From Singulisphaera sp. (lineage in GTDB: Bacteria > Planctomycetota > Planctomycetia > Isosphaerales > Isosphaeraceae), in assembly GCA_027451445.1 (NCBI GenBank), contig DAIDJG010000288.1, positions 1-47,835 on the forward strand: 47,835 nucleotides of DNA. The letters run 5' to 3'. The position numbers were made by a program, and so were the translations under genes. The notes below the pieces were generated by a model. It saw only the letters and a program-made list of their open reading frames with translations, was not told the DNA's origin and searched no databases. Within the stretch, counting starts at the first letter, position 1. Every line of letters begins with the position of its first letter. Positions 43,128 to 47,835 of the stretch are shown here, piece after piece.

Positions 43128-44003
43128 ATGTCCGAACCGAATAACGTGCTTCCCTCGCACACCGACCACTCTCGCCTCTTCCAGGCCAACAAGTTCGTTT
43201 ACCCCGTGCTCTCACGGAGGAGCGGGGGCATTTCGGTCGGGATCAATCTCAACCCCGACAAGGTCTGCAACTTCGATTGTATCTACTGCCAGGTGGACCG
43301 CCGCAGTGAAGCAACGACCCGGTTCGTCGAAACCGATCGGCTCCTGCGAGAAGTGAACGAGACACTGACGCTCGTAACCTCGGGTGCACTCTACCAGGAC
43401 GAGCGGTTCGCCAGCATCCCCACCCCCTTGCGGCGTCTCAACGACATCGCCTTCTCCGGCGACGGTGAACCGACGTCCTTCCGGAATATCCCCAGCATCG
43501 TCGCCAGCGTCGCTGCAATCAAGCGAGCGCGCTCGCTCGACAGCGTCAAGCTCGTGATGATCACCAACGCGAGCCTGTTTCACCGACCGGCGGTGCAGCA
43601 AGCACTCGCCACGCTTGACGCCAACCACGGGGAGATCTGGGCGAAGCTCGATGCCGGAACGGACAGCTACTACCACCTCATCGATCGGACGACGATCCCC
43701 TTCGACCGGATTCTCGGCAATCTCCAAGAGGCGGCGAGGATCCGACCTCTGGTCATTCAGAGTCTGTTCATGAAGGTCGAAGGCGTGGGTCCCTCCGATG
43801 ATGAGATCCGCTCGTACTGCGATCGACTCAACGAGATTTCGGAGGGGGGCGGACGTTTGAACCGGGTGCAGGTCTACACCATCGCTCGCCGGCCCGCCGA
43901 AAGCTTCGTGAGCCCCCTCGATCCGGCCCGGGTCGACGAGATCGCGGGCGAAGTCCGCGCTCGCGTCGACGTGCCCGTCGAAGCCTATTACGGATTCTCG
44001 TGA
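43128..44003 (+). CDS. Radical SAM protein
   Basis: 291 residues. The 4Fe-4S/SAM motif CNFDCIYC (C47, C51, C54) is the radical SAM CX3CX2C. SFSGDGEPTS-like text is present as IAFSGDGEPTSF (about 107-118), the glycine-rich GGE-type strand that contacts SAM. KLVMITNASLF and WAKLDAGTDSYY are typical of COG0731-type members related to TYW1/archaeal wyosine proteins. There is no auxiliary cluster motif visible in the C-terminus. Product and substrate are not known; it is likely a cytoplasmic enzyme. GGAGACG upstream of the ATG and the extended -10 promoter suggest a monocistronic unit. Confidence 0.92.
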   Translation: MSEPNNVLPSHTDHSRLFQANKFVYPVLSRRSGGISVGINLNPDKVCNFDCIYCQVDRRSEATTRFVETDRLLREVNETLTLVTSGALYQDERFASIPTPLRRLNDIAFSGDGEPTSFRNIPSIVASVAAIKRARSLDSVKLVMITNASLFHRPAVQQALATLDANHGEIWAKLDAGTDSYYHLIDRTTIPFDRILGNLQEAARIRPLVIQSLFMKVEGVGPSDDEIRSYCDRLNEISEGGGRLNRVQVYTIARRPAESFVSPLDPARVDEIAGEVRARVDVPVEAYYGFS

Positions 44004-44079
44004 GCGCTCAATCGCGACGAAACCGAATCGATCGTGTCCCCATAGCGAACCCTTTCTGCGATTCCCTTCGGACTCAGCC

Positions 44080-44119
44080 TCGACGGAAACTGGGGACTTT
44101 GTTATGATTTTCACAAAGT
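44080..44119 (+). promoter_or_regulatory. Candidate promoter with operator-like repeat for the export operon
   Basis: TCGACG (44080-44085) and TATGAT (44103-44108) are 17 bp apart and match -35/-10 at 4 and 5 of 6. An inverted repeat ACTTTG (44096-44101) and CAAAGT (44114-44119) brackets the -10, as operators often do. The ATG of the adaptor gene is about 73 bp downstream of the repeat. Confidence 0.4.
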
Positions 44120-44191
44120 TGACGCCTATCCACTGCGTGCCCACACTAATAGTCATCCGATCTGCCGCTTCGGGGTCCCGGAGGTGCTGTG

Positions 44192-45484
44192 ATGGCGAGC
44201 TCGCTGCGCGACGATTTGGCCTCGCTGAAAATCGACCGAAAGTCTGGTAAGGCCACCGTTTATGACGCCCCCGTGCGCGTCCAGCGGAGCTCGTCCGGCG
44301 GGTCGATCGGTGGATTTTTTCTCACGCTTTTGCTCTGGCTCGTTCCTCTCGGACTCCTTGGTGCGGCGGGAGTTTACGGCTACCGGGAATACGACAAAAT
44401 TCGGGCTCGTCCCGAAGTGTCGGTCGGGATCGTCCAAACGATGACGAGCGGCGAGGCGAGCAAGCTCCTCAGCGCCAAGGGGTACCTCAAGTCGCGCTTT
44501 CAGGCCATGATCGGAGCCAAGATCCCTGGTCGCGTCGAACACATGTATGTCGAGGAAGGGTCTAAGGTCAAGAAGGGCGACGTCCTTGCTGTCCTTGAAC
44601 ACAACGACCTCGATGCCCAGCTCGCCTCCAAGCAGGCCCAATTACTCCGGACGAAGGCGGAGCTCAGCGAGTCGCGGGTCGACCTGAAGGAAAAAGATCG
44701 CGAGGCCGCGCGTGCGCTCAGGCTTTCAAGCCAGCGATCCATCTCGGTGGAAGACGCCGAGAAAACGCATGCCGCGCGCGACATGACCATCGCGCGGGTC
44801 GCCGCTCTCGAAGCCGCCGTGAAGCTGATGGAAGCCAACGTACGGGAAATCGAAGCGACAATTCGCAACATGTCGCTCTTCGCGCCTTTTGACGGCACGG
44901 TGGTTGAGAAGCAGGGCGAGGAAGGGGAAGTGATCACGCCTTCCGCGATGAGCACCTCAACCGGCCGATCGGCCGTGGTCACGATGGCCGACCTGAGCAA
45001 GATGGACGTCGAAACCGACGTGGCCGAAAACCTGATGTCGCGGATCGCGTTGAACCAGCCGGCCGAAATCAGTGTCAGCGCCGTGCCCAGCAAGCGCTAT
45101 CGGGGGCGTCTCCGCCAGATCATCCCCATGGGCGACCGCGCGCGTGGGACGGTGAAGGTGAAGGTCGAGGTCCTCGACCCCGACGAACATCTCTTTCCCG
45201 AGCTCGTCGCCCGCGTCGACTTCATTCCCGACAGCTCGATGAACAACCCCGACGCCAGCCGCTCGTACCTCTTCGTGCCCAAGTCCGCCATCTTCGAGGA
45301 GAACGGTCACGAATATGTGTGGGTCGTTGACACCAAACCGAGCATTCACAAGCGGCAGGTTGAGGTGGCCACGACCCAGGACGACCTCGCCCGCGTTGAG
45401 ACGGGTCTCAAAGTGGGCGAGCAGGTCGTCCTGACTCCGGCGAAGGGATTACGCGACGGCGAGATCGTCAAGATGGCCGAATAA
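44192..45484 (+). CDS. HlyD-family periplasmic adaptor of an export system
   Basis: 430 residues. A transmembrane anchor (about 40-63) is followed by a biotinyl-lipoyl-like domain: AKIPGRVEHMYVEEGSKVKKGD and, after a long coiled-coil hairpin (about 150-230), its second half LFAPFDGTVVEKQGEEGEVI. A beta-barrel with ADLSKMDVETDVAEN and a membrane-proximal domain follow. Such proteins bridge an inner-membrane ABC transporter with the outer membrane. GGAGGT 6 nt before the ATG at 44192 is a strong ribosome site. It is the first gene of a plus-strand operon with the MacB-like ATPase and two permeases; no outer-membrane TolC-like gene is visible in the window. The exported substrate is not known. 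Confidence 0.93.
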   Translation: MASSLRDDLASLKIDRKSGKATVYDAPVRVQRSSSGGSIGGFFLTLLLWLVPLGLLGAAGVYGYREYDKIRARPEVSVGIVQTMTSGEASKLLSAKGYLKSRFQAMIGAKIPGRVEHMYVEEGSKVKKGDVLAVLEHNDLDAQLASKQAQLLRTKAELSESRVDLKEKDREAARALRLSSQRSISVEDAEKTHAARDMTIARVAALEAAVKLMEANVREIEATIRNMSLFAPFDGTVVEKQGEEGEVITPSAMSTSTGRSAVVTMADLSKMDVETDVAENLMSRIALNQPAEISVSAVPSKRYRGRLRQIIPMGDRARGTVKVKVEVLDPDEHLFPELVARVDFIPDSSMNNPDASRSYLFVPKSAIFEENGHEYVWVVDTKPSIHKRQVEVATTQDDLARVETGLKVGEQVVLTPAKGLRDGEIVKMAE

Positions 45485-45551
45485 ACCAGGTCAATGTCCG
45501 AATAAAACAGAGTCGTGCGTGCCCCCTTCTCCCTGATCCGAGAGAATCACG

Positions 45552-46310
45552 ATGTCCCACGATCCGGAATTTGACGGTGCCCCGAGGGAAAAGGGCAGTC
45601 AGTCCATCGTTCTGCGCGGAGTCTCCAAGGAATACCGGCGCGACGAATTTCGTATCCCGGTGCTCCAGAGCCTCGACCTCAGCGTCGAGGAAGGCGAGTT
45701 CCTCGCACTCATGGGACCGTCCGGCTCGGGCAAGACCACCCTGCTGAACCTGATCGCGGGGCTGGACCGCGCCACGAGCGGCGACGTGATCATCCATGGC
45801 CAGAACCTCGGCCGGCTTCCCGAAACCCGGCTGACCCGCTGGCGGGCCGACAACGTGGGGTTCATCTTTCAGCTCTACAACCTGATTCCGGTCCTCACGG
45901 CCTTCGAGAATGTGGAACTCCCGCTCCTCCTGACCAACCTGTCCAAAAGCCGGCGGCGCGAGAACGTCATGACAGCCCTGCGCGTCGTTGGCCTGCAAGG
46001 TCGCGAGCATCACTATCCTCGCCAGCTCTCCGGCGGCCAGGAACAGCGCGTGGCGATCGCCCGCGCGATCGTGACCGATCCGTACCTCCTCGTCGCCGAC
46101 GAACCGACGGGCGATCTCGACCGTACGAGCGCAGGCGAGATCCTCGACCTGCTCGAACAACTCAACCGCGAATTCCGGAAGACGATCGTGATGGTGACTC
46201 ACGACCCGCTCGCGGCGCAACGCGCAGGACGGATTCTGCACCTCGATAAAGGGCGCCTCGTCGACGACGTGTCGCAGGAAAGCCAGGGGCGCATCGGGGC
46301 CGCGTCATGA
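45552..46310 (+). CDS. ABC transporter ATPase, MacB/LolD-like
   Basis: 252 residues. Walker [12 protein letters not shown] (55-65), signature [16 protein letters not shown], Walker [13 protein letters not shown] and the switch histidine in MVTHDP are all present. The overall sequence, including [24 protein letters not shown], matches the MacB/LolD family, which energises mechanotransmission-type exporters. It is 67 bp after the adaptor gene and its stop overlaps the next start (ATGA), so translation is coupled with the permease. A cytoplasmic protein bound to the two permeases downstream. Confidence 0.95.
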   Translation: MSHDPEFDGAPREKGSQSIVLRGVSKEYRRDEFRIPVLQSLDLSVEEGEFLALMGPSGSGKTTLLNLIAGLDRATSGDVIIHGQNLGRLPETRLTRWRADNVGFIFQLYNLIPVLTAFENVELPLLLTNLSKSRRRENVMTALRVVGLQGREHHYPRQLSGGQEQRVAIARAIVTDPYLLVADEPTGDLDRTSAGEILDLLEQLNREFRKTIVMVTHDPLAAQRAGRILHLDKGRLVDDVSQESQGRIGAAS

Positions 46311-47476
46311 AATACTTCCATTACATTTTCCGCAACGTGCGCCGCAATCCCGTGCGTACGCTTCTTACCGTGTCGTCGCTGGCCATCACGCTGTTCTTGA
46401 CGATGATCCTGGTTTCCTTCTTCTCGATCAACAGCGAGGTCACGAGCTCCGTTCGCATCTACAACCGCATCGTCGTGCTCAGCTCACAAGGATTCGCGGG
46501 CCGCGTGCCGATCGCTCGGAACAAGGAGATCGCGGCCATGGATGGGATCCTGGCCTCGACGCCCTTCAGTTGGTTCGGGGGCAAATACAACAACGAGACC
46601 ATGCCGTTTGCGCAGTTCGGCATCGACCCCGACACGTTCTTCACGATTTACGATGAGCTCATCGTACCGACCGACCAGCTCAAGGAGTTCAAGGGCGACA
46701 AGACCGGCTGCGTGATCGGCAAGAAATTGGCGGAGGATCGCGGTCTGAAAGTCGGCGATCCCTTGCCGCTCAAAGGCGACATTTACCCGGTCGACTTGAA
46801 CCTCACGGTCCGCGGGATCTACGACGGCCCAACGAATCGGGACCGTCGCATGTGCGTTTTCAACTGGGAATATCTCGACGAACTGATCAAGAACAGTCCG
46901 CAAAGCCGGACCAACGGGGGAAACGCGGGCTGCATCGTCGCGAAGTGCAAGAGCGCGGATGCAATGGTTCCGCTCTGCCACAAGATCGACGCCGAATACC
47001 ACAGCAGCGATACCCCGACGCTCACGCAAACCGAGGAAGCGTTTGGCAAGATGTTCGGCGAGATGATGAAAGGGCTTCGCTGGGTGATCACGATGATCAG
47101 CCTGGTCGTCGTCGTTGCCTTGGTGTTCGTGGCCGGAAACGCGATGGCGATGTCGCTGCGTGAGCGGACGACCGAGATCGCCGTGCTGAAGGCGATCGGG
47201 TTCGGCAACAGCCTCGTGCTCTTCCTGGTGCTGGCGGAGGCGATGTTCGTCGCGGGTGTCGGCGGCGGCCTGGGCGCATTCGGCTGCAAGCTGCTGTGCG
47301 ATACGGTCGACGTGGCGCGTTACAGCGCAGGCTTCTTGCCGTTCTTTTATGTCTCACTCGCCAACGCAACGATGGGATTGGTCCTGGCGCTCCTCATTGG
47401 GTTTTTCAGCGGCATCATTCCCGCCGTGCTCGCGGCGCAGAGCTCGGTGATCAACGGTTTGCGAAAGGTGGTCTGA
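46307..47476 (+). CDS. ABC transporter permease (FtsX/MacB-like)
   Basis: 389 residues. The topology is that of FtsX-type permeases: one N-terminal helix (about 17-38, PVRTLLTVSSLAITLFLTMILVSFF), a large periplasmic domain (about 40-250) and three C-terminal helices (about 257-285, 300-330, 345-385). The segment SLRERTTEIAVLKAIGFGNSLVLFLVLAEA is the coupling-helix motif that contacts the ATPase. It overlaps the ATPase gene by 4 bp. It is one of two tandem permeases, so the transporter is probably a heterodimer. No periplasmic catalytic feature is seen. Confidence 0.93.
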   Translation: MKYFHYIFRNVRRNPVRTLLTVSSLAITLFLTMILVSFFSINSEVTSSVRIYNRIVVLSSQGFAGRVPIARNKEIAAMDGILASTPFSWFGGKYNNETMPFAQFGIDPDTFFTIYDELIVPTDQLKEFKGDKTGCVIGKKLAEDRGLKVGDPLPLKGDIYPVDLNLTVRGIYDGPTNRDRRMCVFNWEYLDELIKNSPQSRTNGGNAGCIVAKCKSADAMVPLCHKIDAEYHSSDTPTLTQTEEAFGKMFGEMMKGLRWVITMISLVVVVALVFVAGNAMAMSLRERTTEIAVLKAIGFGNSLVLFLVLAEAMFVAGVGGGLGAFGCKLLCDTVDVARYSAGFLPFFYVSLANATMGLVLALLIGFFSGIIPAVLAAQSSVINGLRKVV

Positions 47477-47479
47477 CCG

Positions 47480-47835
47480 ATGATCCCGCTCAAGTACAAC
47501 GTCCGCAACCTACGCGTGCGCCGAGTGACCACCACGCTCACGGTACTCGGCACGGGACTGCTCGTCTGGGCCTCGTGCTTGTTATTCAGCATGGTCGAGA
47601 GCCTTCAGCACACTCAGGAACTCTCGGGCGACCCGCTCGACCTGCTCGTCCTGCGCAAGGGTTCCTCGAACGAGACCACCGGCGGATTCGCCGGCAAGGT
47701 GGCCGATGAGCTCACCACGCTCAACGGCATTGCTCGGAGCGAGTCGGGCGTGGTCCTCGCGGCGCCCGAACTGCTGCGGATCGCGCTGGCCGAGGCGCGC
47801 GATGGCAACGGACGGACCAACATCATCGTCCGAGG
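47480..47835 (+). CDS. Second ABC transporter permease (3' end cut by window edge)
   Basis: About 118 residues are visible and no stop is reached. It starts 3 bp after the first permease stop at an ATG (47480): MIPLKYNVRNLRVRRVTTTL, then a hydrophobic helix (LTVLGTGLLVWASCLLFSMV) that matches the N-terminus of the FtsX/MacB-type permeases. The beginning of a periplasmic domain follows. It is expected to pair with the upstream permease and the ATPase as the fourth gene of the operon. Confidence 0.88.
   Translation, partial: MIPLKYNVRNLRVRRVTTTLTVLGTGLLVWASCLLFSMVESLQHTQELSGDPLDLLVLRKGSSNETTGGFAGKVADELTTLNGIARSESGVVLAAPELLRIALAEARDGNGRTNIIVR

Overview
The window reads as chromosomal DNA of a planctomycete, most likely an Isosphaeraceae-type member. 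The grounds are two sets of the secreted DUF1549/DUF1553 plus DUF1501 proteins that are typical of this phylum, a PPC-domain surface protein, a planctomycete-style VWA/YfbK lipoprotein, squalene/hopanoid precursor genes (hpnC, hpnD, hpnE), and high-GC coding sequence throughout. The phylum call is inference from gene content; no rRNA, tRNA or CRISPR array was found.

Layout. 1-6033 (minus) is a three-gene cluster: a DUF1549/DUF1553 protein with two haem-binding-like motifs, a Tat-exported DUF1501 protein, and a secreted PPC-repeat protein cut by the left edge. 6224-7714 (minus) holds a release-factor-like GGQ protein and a GT-B glycosyltransferase. 7936-16167 (plus) is a run of biosynthetic genes: queF, a SAM hydroxide adenosyltransferase, bioA-bioD, an acidic single-pass membrane protein, and hpnC-hpnD-hpnE. 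16168-19681 is an ammonium transporter gene flanked by two gaps of about 0.87 kb, the least gene-dense stretch. Both gaps carry sigma-54-like promoter sequences, and the amt leader also holds an intrinsic terminator. 19682-21839 (plus) encodes an ArsB/NhaD-type antiporter and a PilZ-like protein.

21960-23618 (minus) is the VWA lipoprotein. 23994-28772 (plus) encodes cysteine synthase, a JAMM/M67 peptidase (an arrangement that recalls the mycobacterial mec/cysM pair), Ndk, a small membrane protein and LigA. 28782-31852 (minus) holds an ABC ATPase, GlgC and a small protein with an L7/L12-like tail. 32087-33151 (plus) is a membrane-anchored metzincin-like protease. 33176-36048 (minus) is the second DUF1549/DUF1553 plus DUF1501 pair, with overlapping reading frames. 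36198-37421 (plus) is a multi-pass membrane protein. A perfect 32-bp inverted repeat separates it from a convergent alpha/beta hydrolase gene. 38678-43051 (minus) has a FecR/HEAT-like membrane protein and a GT-C-like membrane protein. 43128-44003 (plus) is a radical SAM protein. 44192-47835 (plus) is a tripartite export operon (HlyD adaptor, MacB-like ATPase, two FtsX-like permeases), cut by the right edge.

Most genes are housekeeping or recognisable planctomycete families. The observations most worth following are regulatory and structural: the sigma-54-like sites and terminator around amt and the antiporter, the nested 66-nt hairpin at 37478-37543, the 26-bp palindrome before the M67 gene, the haem-like motifs in the DUF1549 proteins, and the uncharacterised metzincin.
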